Of a stretch of 64,000 bases of DNA, positions 44,406-53,155 are shown in pieces; positions within the stretch are counted from its first letter, which is position 1; the number at the start of each line of letters is the position of its first letter. The notes below the pieces were generated by a model. It worked only from the letters and a program-made list of their open reading frames with translations. It did not search any database and was not told the origin of the DNA. Origin of the DNA: Litoreibacter ascidiaceicola (lineage in GTDB: Bacteria > Pseudomonadota > Alphaproteobacteria > Rhodobacterales > Rhodobacteraceae); NCBI RefSeq assembly GCF_900129235.1, contig NZ_FQUV01000007.1, positions 1 through 64,000 of the forward strand, read 5' to 3'. The position numbers and the translations under genes are program-made.

Positions 44406-45089
44406 ATGGAAGACCTGAAGACCAAAATCCTTGACGCAAGCCTGCCGCACGTCGCTTTTGACGGCTGGTCGAAAGAGACATTCGACGCAGCAATTGAAGA
44501 CTGTGACATTGATCCGGGGTTGGCGAAGTCAATTTACCCGCGCGGGGCTCTGGATCTGGCAATTGCGTTCCACAAACGGGGCGACGCGCAGATGGTGGCG
44601 CGACTGAAATCGGAAAACCTGATGTCGATGCGGTTCCGCGACCGAATCGCGGCTGGTGTGCGCTATCGTTTGGAAGCGGCAGCCGTCGATAAGGAAGCGG
44701 TCCGCCGCGGCTCTGCGCTGTTTGCGTTGCCAACGAACGCGGCCGAGGGGGCCAAGCTGATATGGGGCACCGCTGACGCTATTTGGACGGCCTTGGGTGA
44801 CCAATCCAAGGACCACAACTGGTACACGAAACGCACGATACTCTCGGCGGTGTATGGTGCGACGGTCTTGTTCTGGTTGGGTGACGAAAGCGAAGATAAC
44901 GCGGCGACTTGGGAGTTTCTTGACCGGCGCATCGACAACGTGATGCAATTCGAGAAGGTCAAAGCACAAGTGAACGCGAACCCTGTGGCCTCCAAGCTGA
45001 TGGCAGGACCGAACTGGCTGTTGTCGCAACTCAAAGCGCCGGGGTCCGGCTTTGTTTCAGACCTGCCCGGTCACACCAACTCTAAATAA
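44406..45089 (+). CDS. COQ9 family ubiquinone biosynthesis protein
   Basis: A 227-residue COQ9 homologue, an auxiliary lipid-binding protein that supports ring hydroxylation in ubiquinone synthesis. The TetR-like helices at the start (KILDASLPHVAFDGW) and the C-terminal COQ9 domain with NWYTKRTILSAVY and DESEDNAATWEFLDRRI are typical. AAAGGAG stands before the ATG at 44406. The quinone oxidoreductase gene follows 9 nt later. Confidence 0.93.
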   Translation: MEDLKTKILDASLPHVAFDGWSKETFDAAIEDCDIDPGLAKSIYPRGALDLAIAFHKRGDAQMVARLKSENLMSMRFRDRIAAGVRYRLEAAAVDKEAVRRGSALFALPTNAAEGAKLIWGTADAIWTALGDQSKDHNWYTKRTILSAVYGATVLFWLGDESEDNAATWEFLDRRIDNVMQFEKVKAQVNANPVASKLMAGPNWLLSQLKAPGSGFVSDLPGHTNSK

Positions 45090-45098
45090 GGACTGCAT

Positions 45099-46085
45099 AT
45101 GTCGCTTCCAGAAATGATGCGGGTTGTGGAGATCACCAAGCCCGGTGCGCCAGAAGTCCTGCAATCGGCGATGATGCCGCTTCCCAGCCCACGTTATGGC
45201 GAGGTGCTGATCAAACTGGCCTATGCAGGCGTAAATCGGCCCGACGCCCTACAGCGCGCTGGCATGTATGATCCGCCGAAAGGGGCCTCGCCCCTTCCCG
45301 GACTTGAGGGTGCGGGGATTATCGCAGCGCTTGGGGACGGGGTCACGGGATTGAGTGTCGGGGATGAGGTTTGCGCGTTGCTGCCGGGCGGTGGCTACGC
45401 GGAATATGTTCGGACGCCCGCCGCGCATTGCCTGCCGGTTCCGTCTGGGCTGAGCATGGCCCAAGCGGCAGCGCTGCCAGAGACGTTCTTTACGGTCTAC
45501 TCCAACGTCATCATGCGGGGTGGCCTAAAAGCGGGGGAGCGGTTCCTGGTGCATGGCGGATCGTCCGGCATTGGGACCACGGCTATTCAATTGGCGAACG
45601 CCATGGGCGCGCGCGTTTTTACGACCGCCGGATCAGATGAGAAATGCAACGCCTGTTCGAAGCTGGGCGCAGAACAGGCGATGAACTATCGCAACGTCGA
45701 TTTTGTCGAGGTGTTGAAAGCCGAAGGTGGTGCAAACCTGATCCTTGATATGGTCGGCGGAGACTACCTGCCGCGAAACATTCGCGCGTTGGCGGATGAC
45801 GGACGATTGGTGCAGATTGCGTTTTTGCAGGGCCCGAAGATCGAACTGAACTTTGCGCAGGTGATGATGCGACGCCTGACCATCACTGGCTCGACCTTGC
45901 GCCCGCAAAGCGACCTTGCGAAGGCGCGGATAGCTGAGGAGTTGAAGCACAAGGTTTGGCCGCTGATCGAAGCGGGCCGCATTGCGCCGGTTATGGATAG
46001 TGAGTTTGCTTTGGATGACGCAGCAAGGGCGCATGCGCACATGGAAAGCTCTGCGCATATCGGAAAAATCGTGCTGAAGGTTTGA
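45099..46085 (+). CDS. NAD(P)H-quinone oxidoreductase, PIG3/zeta-crystallin type
   Basis: A 328-residue zinc-independent medium-chain dehydrogenase/reductase. The GroES-like domain has GVNRPDALQRAGMYDPP, and the nucleotide domain has VHGGSSGIGTTAIQLA (about residues 149-164). NMVGGDY-like DMVGGDYL and the HAHMESSAHIGKIVL end match the PIG3 group. It reduces quinones, or possibly enoyl compounds, with NADPH. Being next to coq9 suggests a link to quinone metabolism. Confidence 0.9.
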   Translation: MSLPEMMRVVEITKPGAPEVLQSAMMPLPSPRYGEVLIKLAYAGVNRPDALQRAGMYDPPKGASPLPGLEGAGIIAALGDGVTGLSVGDEVCALLPGGGYAEYVRTPAAHCLPVPSGLSMAQAAALPETFFTVYSNVIMRGGLKAGERFLVHGGSSGIGTTAIQLANAMGARVFTTAGSDEKCNACSKLGAEQAMNYRNVDFVEVLKAEGGANLILDMVGGDYLPRNIRALADDGRLVQIAFLQGPKIELNFAQVMMRRLTITGSTLRPQSDLAKARIAEELKHKVWPLIEAGRIAPVMDSEFALDDAARAHAHMESSAHIGKIVLKV

Positions 46086-46391
46086 GGAATTAAGCCGGGT
46101 CGGGGGCGACCCGGCTTGAACCGCCTAAATCTTTGGTTGCCCAAAGAGCTACAAAACTCGTGACCATCCCTGACAGTAGATGCCAAGTTCCGGATTGAGG
46201 TGACGCACTATACTCGAGCGCAAGTTTCAACCAAATCCGATGTTTAAAAAAAAACAATGATTCCTTCCCCCAGGAAGTAACGCACAGGTATGGAATACCA
46301 TACCTAGAGCAAAATTAATAAGGGGGATTTTAGAAACAGTCCGTTTTTTGCGTCATCCAGTTAAGCGTGAAGCAGTAAATACCATTTACTT
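46086..46391. other. Intergenic region with several perfect inverted repeats
   Basis: A 306-bp gap between convergent genes, without a supported ORF and lower in GC than its flanks. It holds a perfect 11-bp hairpin at 46092-46117 (arms AAGCCGGGTCG, loop GGGG), an 8-bp palindrome at 46286-46305 (arms AGGTATGG, loop AATA) and a 7-bp palindrome at 46374-46390 (arms AGTAAAT, loop ACC), which lies 1 nt after the RNase T2 stop. A nine-base A run is near 46250. The first and last may be 3' hairpins of the flanking genes. Confidence 0.65.
46092..46117. terminator. Strong 3' hairpin after the quinone oxidoreductase gene
   Basis: A perfect 11-bp GC-rich stem with a GGGG loop starts 6 nt after the stop codon. 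There is no T run behind it on either strand, so it is either an imperfect intrinsic terminator or an mRNA-stabilising 3' hairpin. Confidence 0.55.
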
Positions 46392-47024
46392 TCAACGGAT
46401 TGGATCGAATAGCGCGTCTTTTATAGAGCAGTCTCCAACTACATCTTCTCCGCAGATTCTAGGTTCCAGATCCTTGTTCAGGCAGAGGCGCACCTCCTGA
46501 ATGCGGCGATTCTTGCAGGTTATTGTGATCATATCCGGAGACAATCGCGGGTTTGATTCTAGAAATGCTTCCTCAACGACCTTTGCCGGCAATTTGACGG
46601 GTTTTTCTAGATTTCGAAACACCGCAGGGCGGGTAAGCGACGCATAGGCGCGGCGCGAAATCTCGAAATACGCGTCAGATGACAACCCAGAGCACCGCCC
46701 GTGCTTTTTCCATTGATGCCACGCAAGCCCTCCCGACCCCATGATGTCAGCCATGGCTTTGGTCTGCCCGCGGGAAGGATCACGTTCCACGGTGCGGCAA
46801 TAGGATGGCCAGCCGCGTTCGTTCTGGGGCCAAAGCCCGTGCAGGGTCCAGCCGAAGTCGTGCCGATCATCGCATTGATCTGCCCCACGTGCGTCGCCTT
46901 CCAAGGCGCACCATGTGGGCGACCAGCTGAGCGAAAGGACATAGTAGTCAAACTTACCGGCGCGCTCTTCTTCGGCCCATAGAGGTGCGCCCCAGATCAG
47001 CAGACCGAGTAACAAGATGCGCAT
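46392..47024 (-). CDS. Ribonuclease T2 family protein with altered active site
   Basis: A 210-residue exported RNase T2/RNase I homologue. A signal peptide covers about residues 1-17 (ending LWA). The first active-site block FGWTLHGLWPQ carries the catalytic His62. The second block is HQWKKHGRC, with His98 and Lys97 present, but the position of the usual catalytic Glu is Gln94. Six or more cysteines fit periplasmic disulfides. It would degrade RNA to nucleotides in the periplasm if active. The ATG at 47024 follows GGGAAAGAG. Divergent from trcR. Confidence 0.88.
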   Translation of the reverse strand: MRILLLGLLIWGAPLWAEEERAGKFDYYVLSLSWSPTWCALEGDARGADQCDDRHDFGWTLHGLWPQNERGWPSYCRTVERDPSRGQTKAMADIMGSGGLAWHQWKKHGRCSGLSSDAYFEISRRAYASLTRPAVFRNLEKPVKLPAKVVEEAFLESNPRLSPDMITITCKNRRIQEVRLCLNKDLEPRICGEDVVGDCSIKDALFDPIR

Positions 47025-47164
47025 TTTCTCTTTCCCTACGATCAATCCGCCCCTATATAGCCTCCAAGTTCCCCAACATCACGAACTTGTTCCAAACGGG
47101 ACAGCCCCTAAGCCGGGTGACGGGGAAGATGTGTCCGCAGATGCGGCAATTAGGAGAAAGCAAA

Positions 47165-47920
47165 ATGGCACTACCCATTATGGCGAAAGCCACCGCCGTC
47201 TGGCTCGTGGACAACACCACATTGACCTTCATTCAAATCGCCGAGTTCTGCGGCCTGCACGAGCTGGAAGTTCAAGGCATTGCTGACGGCGATGTGGCGC
47301 AAGGTGTGAAGGGTTTTGACCCGATTGCGAACAACCAGCTGACGCAAGAAGAAATCGACAAGGCCGAGGAAGACAAAAAGTACCGCCTCCAGCTGAAATA
47401 CAACGCTGCTGCCGAGGGCGAAGAAGTCCGCCGCGGCCCGCGCTATACGCCACTGTCAAAGCGTCAGGACCGCCCTGCGTCGATCTTGTGGTTGGTGAAG
47501 TTCCACCCCGAATTATCGGACGGTCAAGTGTCCAAACTGGTCGGGACCACCAAGCCAACGATCAACGCGATCCGCGAGCGGACGCACTGGAACATCTCGA
47601 ACATCCAGCCGATTGATCCGGTCGCCTTGGGCTTGTGCAAACAGTCCGAGCTGGATGCCGCTGTGCAAAAGGCCAACGCCAAGCGCCTGAAAGAGGGCAC
47701 CGCCCTGTCCGACGAGGAGCGCCGCAAGCTGGTGTCCACCGAGCAATCGTTGGGGCAAGCGCCCGAGCCGGAGCTGCCTACAGCGATTTCGGGTCTTGAG
47801 ACATTTACCTTGTCTGGCAATGACGATGCGGATGAGGAAGAGGATGACAACCTGTTGGTGGATGCCGACAGCCTGTTCAATCTGCCAGACGCACCAAGCG
47901 CGGATGAAGACGACGACTGA
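47165..47920 (+). CDS. trcR: Cell cycle transcriptional regulator TrcR (DUF1013)
   Basis: A 251-residue DUF1013 protein, the alphaproteobacterial TrcR. The conserved core MALPIMAKATAVWLVDNTTL and SDGQVSKLVGTTKPTI (a helix-turn-helix-like stretch) spans residues 1-165. The C-terminus is a long acidic low-complexity tail (runs of Asp and Glu from about residue 215). TTAGGAGA precedes the ATG. TrcR was described as associating with RNA polymerase to promote transcription of cell-cycle genes. A terminator follows. Confidence 0.92.
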   Translation: MALPIMAKATAVWLVDNTTLTFIQIAEFCGLHELEVQGIADGDVAQGVKGFDPIANNQLTQEEIDKAEEDKKYRLQLKYNAAAEGEEVRRGPRYTPLSKRQDRPASILWLVKFHPELSDGQVSKLVGTTKPTINAIRERTHWNISNIQPIDPVALGLCKQSELDAAVQKANAKRLKEGTALSDEERRKLVSTEQSLGQAPEPELPTAISGLETFTLSGNDDADEEEDDNLLVDADSLFNLPDAPSADEDDD

Positions 47921-47945
47921 TCTTCTTCAGCGATGCTGACGATTG

Positions 47946-47975
47946 CGCCGCTGCCCCATGGGTGGCGGCGTTTTT
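47946..47975 (+). terminator. Rho-independent terminator of trcR
   Basis: A GC-rich stem (CGCCGC ... GCGGCG around a CCCCATGGG centre) is followed by TTTTTC, 25 nt after the trcR stop. Confidence 0.8.
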
Positions 47976-47984
47976 CGTGGTGGC

Positions 47985-49505
47985 TTATGTGCCGGTAAAC
48001 AGGGTGTCGAACTGATCGCGCAGAATGTTCTTTTGCACCTTGCCCATGGTGTTGCGCGGTAAATCCTGCATTACCACCAGCTTGCGGGGGAGTTTAAACT
48101 TCGCGAGTGACTGGCTTAAGGCGTCCAGTATTCCGTCCAGATCCGGAGATTGGTCTGCCTGGGGGATGATGACCCCCAACACGGTTTCGCCAAAATCTGG
48201 GTGTGGCACTCCGATCACCGCGCTTTCCGCGACACCGGGCTGCTCGTCGAGAACCAGCTCAATTTCCTTCGGGTAGATGTTGTAGCCACCCGAGATTATC
48301 AAATCCTTGTTGCGACCGACGATGTGTACATACCCGTCAGGATCAACCTTCCCAAGATCGCCGGTGATGAAGAAGCCATCTTCGCGAAGCTCGGCGGCAG
48401 TTTTCTCCGGCATGTGCCAGTAGCCTTTGAACACATTGGCCCCACGCACCTCGATCTGGCCAATCTCGCCTTCTGGAAGCGGTTCACCATTTTCAGGGTT
48501 GGTGATTTTCAATTCTACGCCGGGCAGGGGGAAGCCGACCGTGCCCGCGCGCCGATCGCCGTCATAGGGGTTGGACGTATTCATGTTGGTTTCGGTCATG
48601 CCATAGCGTTCGAGAATACGGTGACCGGTCCGGTCCTCGAACTGGACATGCGTTTCCGCCAACAAAGGGGCGGAGCCGGACACAGACAGGCGCATATGCT
48701 GGGTTAGGTCTCGCGTGAAGCGGGCGTCGGACAGCAGCCGTGTGTAGAAGGTCGGGACGCCCATCAGGGTGGTCGCCTCGGGCAACAGGTCTATCACCTC
48801 GTCGGTATCGAACTTCGGTAGGAAGATCATGCTGCCACCTGCGATCAGTGTCACATTGGTGGCCACAAAAAGCCCGTGCGTGTGGAAAATCGGCAAGGCG
48901 TGCAGCAAGACGTCGTTGGCGGTGAATCGCCATTCCTCAACCAGAGTTCTGGCATTTGACAACAGGTTGTCCTGCGTCAGCATCGCCCCTTTGGAGCGGC
49001 CAGTTGTGCCGGACGTGTAGAGCAGCGCCGCCAGATCATCAGATTTGCGGTCCACCGTTGCAAAATCCTTTGGCATCGAGGCGGCTTTCGCCATCAGGCT
49101 ACCGGACCCGTCGCCGTTCAGCGTTTCAACCTGCGCGCCCAAGCGTGAAGCCAAGGTGGCTAGCTTCTCATGGTTCGCACCATCACAGACGATTAGCGCC
49201 GCGCCGCTGTTCTCGATGAAATAGGTCAACTCATCGACGGTGTAGGCGGTATTCAAAGGCAGGAAGATCAGCCCGGCTTGGACGCAGGCCGCATAAAGGG
49301 CAAGCGCCTCTGGGGATTTCTGGACTTGCACGGCGACCCGGTCACCCGCTTTCAAGCCGATCAGCGCGGTGAGTGACGCGATGCGTGCTGCGATGGCGAG
49401 GAAATCCGTGTGGGTGATAATTGTACCGTCAGGGAGGTGCAAAAAGGGTGTGAGCTGCCCGGCGTGAATCCCGAAAAGTTCGTCATAAAGAGGATTTGCC
49501 ATCAT
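47985..49505 (-). CDS. Malonyl-CoA synthetase (AMP-forming acyl-CoA ligase)
   Basis: A 506-residue ANL-superfamily ligase most like MatB, which activates malonate (or methylmalonate) with CoA. The phosphate loop is LLYTSGTTGRSKG (about residues 163-175), the A5 block is ERYGMTETNMN, with GDLGKVDPDGY, GRNKDLIISGG and the catalytic Lys in PRNTMGKVQKN. YTVDELTYFIENSG and HVHIVGRNKD-type sequences fit the malonate group. No malonate decarboxylase or transporter is adjacent, so substrate assignment is probable but not certain. Confidence 0.85.
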   Translation of the reverse strand: MMANPLYDELFGIHAGQLTPFLHLPDGTIITHTDFLAIAARIASLTALIGLKAGDRVAVQVQKSPEALALYAACVQAGLIFLPLNTAYTVDELTYFIENSGAALIVCDGANHEKLATLASRLGAQVETLNGDGSGSLMAKAASMPKDFATVDRKSDDLAALLYTSGTTGRSKGAMLTQDNLLSNARTLVEEWRFTANDVLLHALPIFHTHGLFVATNVTLIAGGSMIFLPKFDTDEVIDLLPEATTLMGVPTFYTRLLSDARFTRDLTQHMRLSVSGSAPLLAETHVQFEDRTGHRILERYGMTETNMNTSNPYDGDRRAGTVGFPLPGVELKITNPENGEPLPEGEIGQIEVRGANVFKGYWHMPEKTAAELREDGFFITGDLGKVDPDGYVHIVGRNKDLIISGGYNIYPKEIELVLDEQPGVAESAVIGVPHPDFGETVLGVIIPQADQSPDLDGILDALSQSLAKFKLPRKLVVMQDLPRNTMGKVQKNILRDQFDTLFTGT

Positions 49506-49736
49506 ATTTCCTTTCGCACGGTTGTCGCCAATGGGGATCGAACACCAAATGCCTCCACCTCAGCAGCGGCTGCAACCATTTTCCGGAATTTGCCGCCTAG
49601 GGTTGCGCCCCGCATTGGCATGTCCGGCGACGGGCAACAGGCCAATTTGGGCGCAAAACACCGGCCATGTTAGAAACTTGTTGTGAGACTCAGGTAATCC
49701 GTTGCTCAATCGGAGACTTACAAAGGGGATACTGAC

Positions 49737-51695
49737 ATGACCAAATTTACGCTTGATCGCCGCCACTTCTTGATGGGCACCGCCGCCCTGATCGCAGTTC
49801 ATCCGTTCTCGGCCCGCGCGGCTGCCAATCAGGCGCATCTGCGGATTATGGAGACGACCGACCTGCACGTGCATGTCTTCCCTTACGACTACTATGCCGA
49901 CAAGCCCATAGACACGGTGGGGCTTGCGCGCACGGCGACCATTATTGATGGCATTCGCGCCGAGGCGACGAATTCCATGCTGCTCGACAATGGGGACTTC
50001 CTGCAAGGCAACCCGATGGGCGACTACATCGCCTATGAGCGCGGGATGAAGGAAGGCGACATGCATCCTGTTATTCAGGCGATGAATGCCGTCGGCTTTG
50101 ATGCGTCGACCTTGGGCAACCATGAATTCAACTACGGGCTGGAGTTCCTAACGAAAGCACTGGCAGGGGCGGACTTCCCCGTGGTGTCAGCCAACATCGT
50201 CAAGGAAATGGGCGCGGAGCCGACCAAGGATAAAACCCTGCTGCCGCCGTTCGTCATTTTGGACCGGACCGTTAAAGACGGCGAGGGCAACAGCCATCCA
50301 ATCAAGGTCGGCCTGATCGGCTTTGTGCCACCGCAGGTGATGAACTGGGACCGCAAGCATCTGGAAGGCAACGTGCAGACGCGCGATATTGTGGACACTG
50401 CCAAGGCCTATGTGCCGATGATGAAAGAGCAGGGGGCGGATATTATCATAGCGTTGAGCCACTCTGGTATTGGGTCGGCGGATCACACGGACGGGATGGA
50501 GAACGCCTCCGTGCCGCTGGCGATGGTCGACGGAATCGACGCGATCATGACGGGGCATAGCCACCTGGTCTTCCCTGGCCCGAAATATGAGGAGTTTGCA
50601 GGCGTCGATGCCGAGAAAGGCACGCTACACGGCAAACCCGCCGCGATGGGCGGCTTCTGGGGGTCGCATCTTGGGGTGATCGACCTGATGCTGGAGCGGT
50701 CTGGTAACGAGTGGAAGATCGTCTCGCATATGTCGGAGGCACGACCGATTTCGCAGCGCAACGAGGACCGTTCGGTCACCGCGCTGGTCGAAAGCGACGA
50801 GGCGGTGCTGGCTGCGGTCGCAAAAGAGCACGAAGAAACGCTCGCCTATGTGCGCCGCGCGGTGGGCAAGACTGACGCGGCCTTGCACAGCTACTTTGCG
50901 CTGGTGGCGGATGATCCGTCAGTGCAGATCGTGTCCAATGCGCAGGTTTGGTATATCGCGGATCAGCTGAAAGGCACCGAGCATGAAGGGCTGCCGATCC
51001 TGTCAGCGGCAGCGCCTTTCAAGGCTGGTGGCCGTGGCGGGCCGGAGTATTTCACTGACGTGCCAGTGGGTGACGTTGCTATCAAGAACGTGGCGGATTT
51101 GTACCTGTACCCCAACACAGTGCGCGCTGTGCGTGTGACAGGCGCGCAGGTGAAGGACTGGTTGGAGCGCTCTGCGGGCATGTTCAATCAGGTGGAGCCG
51201 GGGCAGCCGGATCAGGTGCTGCTGAACCCCGAATTCCCAAGCTACAATTTCGACGTAATCGACGGGGTGGAATACCAGATCGACCTTTCCCAGCCGTCCA
51301 AGTTTACCTCCAAGGGGGAGCCGCAGAACCCGGACGCCAACCGCATTGTGAACCTGACTTTCGAGGGCGCGCCGATTGACCCCGCGCAGGAGTTCATCAT
51401 CGCCACGAACAACTACCGTGCGTCCGGCGGGGGCAGCTTCCCCGGCACCGGAGATACCATCGTGTTTGAGGGGCCGGACACCAACCGTGACGTGATCGTG
51501 CGCTACATCGTTGACAAAGGCACCGTCAGCCCGCGTGCTGATGCAAACTGGACCTTCGCGCCGCTGGAAGGCACGTCGGTGCTGTTCGACACAGGGCCCG
51601 CGGCTTCAAAATACATAGGTGACGTAACCAGCGTGAAGATAGAGCCAGCAGGTGACGGTCCTGACGGGTTCGCGCGGTTCCGCATCACATTGTAG
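49737..51695 (+). CDS. cpdB: Periplasmic 2',3'-cyclic-nucleotide 2'-phosphodiesterase/3'-nucleotidase
   Basis: A 652-residue bifunctional nucleotidase (E. coli CpdB is of similar size). A twin-arginine-type signal opens it ([14 protein letters not shown], cleavage near ARA). The metallophosphatase domain has [30 protein letters not shown] and [10 protein letters not shown]; the C-terminal 5'-nucleotidase domain (about 370-640) has the substrate-stacking [13 protein letters not shown]. It salvages phosphate and nucleosides from RNA degradation products. GGAG and AAAGGGG lie upstream. RNase T2, about 3 kb away, could supply its 2',3'-cyclic substrates. Confidence 0.94.
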   Translation: MTKFTLDRRHFLMGTAALIAVHPFSARAAANQAHLRIMETTDLHVHVFPYDYYADKPIDTVGLARTATIIDGIRAEATNSMLLDNGDFLQGNPMGDYIAYERGMKEGDMHPVIQAMNAVGFDASTLGNHEFNYGLEFLTKALAGADFPVVSANIVKEMGAEPTKDKTLLPPFVILDRTVKDGEGNSHPIKVGLIGFVPPQVMNWDRKHLEGNVQTRDIVDTAKAYVPMMKEQGADIIIALSHSGIGSADHTDGMENASVPLAMVDGIDAIMTGHSHLVFPGPKYEEFAGVDAEKGTLHGKPAAMGGFWGSHLGVIDLMLERSGNEWKIVSHMSEARPISQRNEDRSVTALVESDEAVLAAVAKEHEETLAYVRRAVGKTDAALHSYFALVADDPSVQIVSNAQVWYIADQLKGTEHEGLPILSAAAPFKAGGRGGPEYFTDVPVGDVAIKNVADLYLYPNTVRAVRVTGAQVKDWLERSAGMFNQVEPGQPDQVLLNPEFPSYNFDVIDGVEYQIDLSQPSKFTSKGEPQNPDANRIVNLTFEGAPIDPAQEFIIATNNYRASGGGSFPGTGDTIVFEGPDTNRDVIVRYIVDKGTVSPRADANWTFAPLEGTSVLFDTGPAASKYIGDVTSVKIEPAGDGPDGFARFRITL

Positions 51696-51743
51696 TACGG
51701 CGAAACACTTGACGGGAGCGGGGGGAGTGGTCTGTTTGGGCCT

Positions 51744-52313
51744 ATGAAATATCTCACCCTGCTCCTGATCGCCCTAATCCCTTTACCTGCGTTGGCGGAT
51801 GACCCATGTGCGGACCTCTGGTGGTCACGCAATCATCTGTTTGATCAAGCGGGGTATTGCTTTGCCTCGCCACTTGGGCAATCGGCATTCTACAATGGCG
51901 ATTGCACGACCTCGACCGCTCCCACATTGTCGCCGGGGGCGACAAACACCGTCTCCGCGATCCGCGAGGAAGAGGCGCGTTGGGGCTGTGATGTCGACAC
52001 GAATAACACTTATCTTGATCTGGACCGAATTGATCTACGCCGCAAGCTGGTTGATGTCGCCGTGAATGACGGTTTGGAGAGCAGCTGTTTGGGTTATCGC
52101 GGCGCGGATATTGCTGTGTTCGCGGGGGCCAACGAGCAAACCGCACAAATTGGGCGCATCCGCGCTGGCGACACTATCGGGCTGGCCCATTACTCGATGT
52201 TCGAGGGCTGGCAGTTTGTGTCTTATGGCAGCGTTGACTCTGGGTCACCCAGCCCGCTGCTTGGATGGGTGAACGTCGATTTCTGGGCGCAGTGTGAAGC
52301 TGTGGCCGGTTAG
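51744..52313 (+). CDS. Exported YARHG/DUF4453-like protein with SH3-like end
   Basis: A 189-residue protein with a signal peptide (about residues 1-18, ending ALA). The mature start CADLWWSRNHLFDQAGYCFASPLGQ resembles the YARHG/DUF4453 domain of Rhodobacteraceae, which I recall as uncharacterised. The C-terminal half (VFAGANEQTAQIGRIRAGDTIG ... GWQFV) resembles a bacterial SH3 domain. Six cysteines suggest disulfides. It shares a TTAG stop overlap with the convergent SDR gene. Confidence 0.75.
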   Translation: MKYLTLLLIALIPLPALADDPCADLWWSRNHLFDQAGYCFASPLGQSAFYNGDCTTSTAPTLSPGATNTVSAIREEEARWGCDVDTNNTYLDLDRIDLRRKLVDVAVNDGLESSCLGYRGADIAVFAGANEQTAQIGRIRAGDTIGLAHYSMFEGWQFVSYGSVDSGSPSPLLGWVNVDFWAQCEAVAG

Positions 52314-53116
52314 TGCGCTGCGGTTCCGACCGGATCCAGAAGCGCGCGGCCACCGTCGACAGTCATGATTTCGCCGGTGATGAAGCTTGCGCCGGGGGAG
52401 CAGAGAAACTGCACAGCCTCAGCGACTTCATTCGCCGGTGCGATGCGTCCCAACGGTGTGTGTTCGATGATGTCTTCCCGAAGGTCGGAGGTTTCTTTCA
52501 ACGAGCTTTTCAAGCTGGCGCTCATCACCGAGCCGAAGGCGACGGCATTGACCCGAATACGGTTCGGGGCCAGCGCAATCGCAAGGGTTCGCGTCATCTG
52601 GTCGAGAGCGGCGCAGGAAATCGAGTATCCCATCAGTCCGGGCCGTGATCTGCGGGCCGCAATGGACGACAAATTCACGATGGAGCCGGCCATCTCCCCT
52701 TCATCCGCACCCTCGGCTTGCTTGATCATGCGCTTGGCGATCAGCTGGCTAAGCCGCAAGCCGGACATCAGGTTTTGTTGCAGCAAATGCTCTACGGAAT
52801 CGTCTTCGTCGTCCATCGGGTCTGTGGGCAGCACCTGACGCGACGCATTGACCAGAATGTCGACGCGATCAAAGGCGTCGATGGTGGCGGACAGCAGGTT
52901 GGCCTGACTTAGCTTTTCGCGCAGGTCACATGAAAAGATCCGCGCGCTGCCGTCGTCATCGGCAATATCACCCATCTCGGCGCGCAGATGCTTTTCATCG
53001 CGGTCAGCCATCATGACATTGGCCCCCTCGGCAATGAAGTGCCGGGCAATCGCGAGACCGACCCCGTTTGCGGCACCAGTGATGATGGCAGTCTTACCAG
53101 CGATGGAAAATGACAT
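52310..53116 (-). CDS. SDR family oxidoreductase
   Basis: A 268-residue classical short-chain dehydrogenase. TGAANGVG (residues 13-20) is the cofactor motif, with acidic ADRDE suggesting NAD. The usual NNAG is NASRQ here, and the triad appears as SSIAA ... YSISCAALDQ: the Tyr is present but the +4 Lys is replaced by Cys-Ala, so activity is doubtful. It follows the RsmC-like gene on the same strand with 39 nt between them. Confidence 0.85.
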   Translation of the reverse strand: MSFSIAGKTAIITGAANGVGLAIARHFIAEGANVMMADRDEKHLRAEMGDIADDDGSARIFSCDLREKLSQANLLSATIDAFDRVDILVNASRQVLPTDPMDDEDDSVEHLLQQNLMSGLRLSQLIAKRMIKQAEGADEGEMAGSIVNLSSIAARRSRPGLMGYSISCAALDQMTRTLAIALAPNRIRVNAVAFGSVMSASLKSSLKETSDLREDIIEHTPLGRIAPANEVAEAVQFLCSPGASFITGEIMTVDGGRALLDPVGTAAH

Positions 53117-53155
53117 GGAAATGTCTCCGGTTGGATTCGGTCAAACTAGGGTGAT

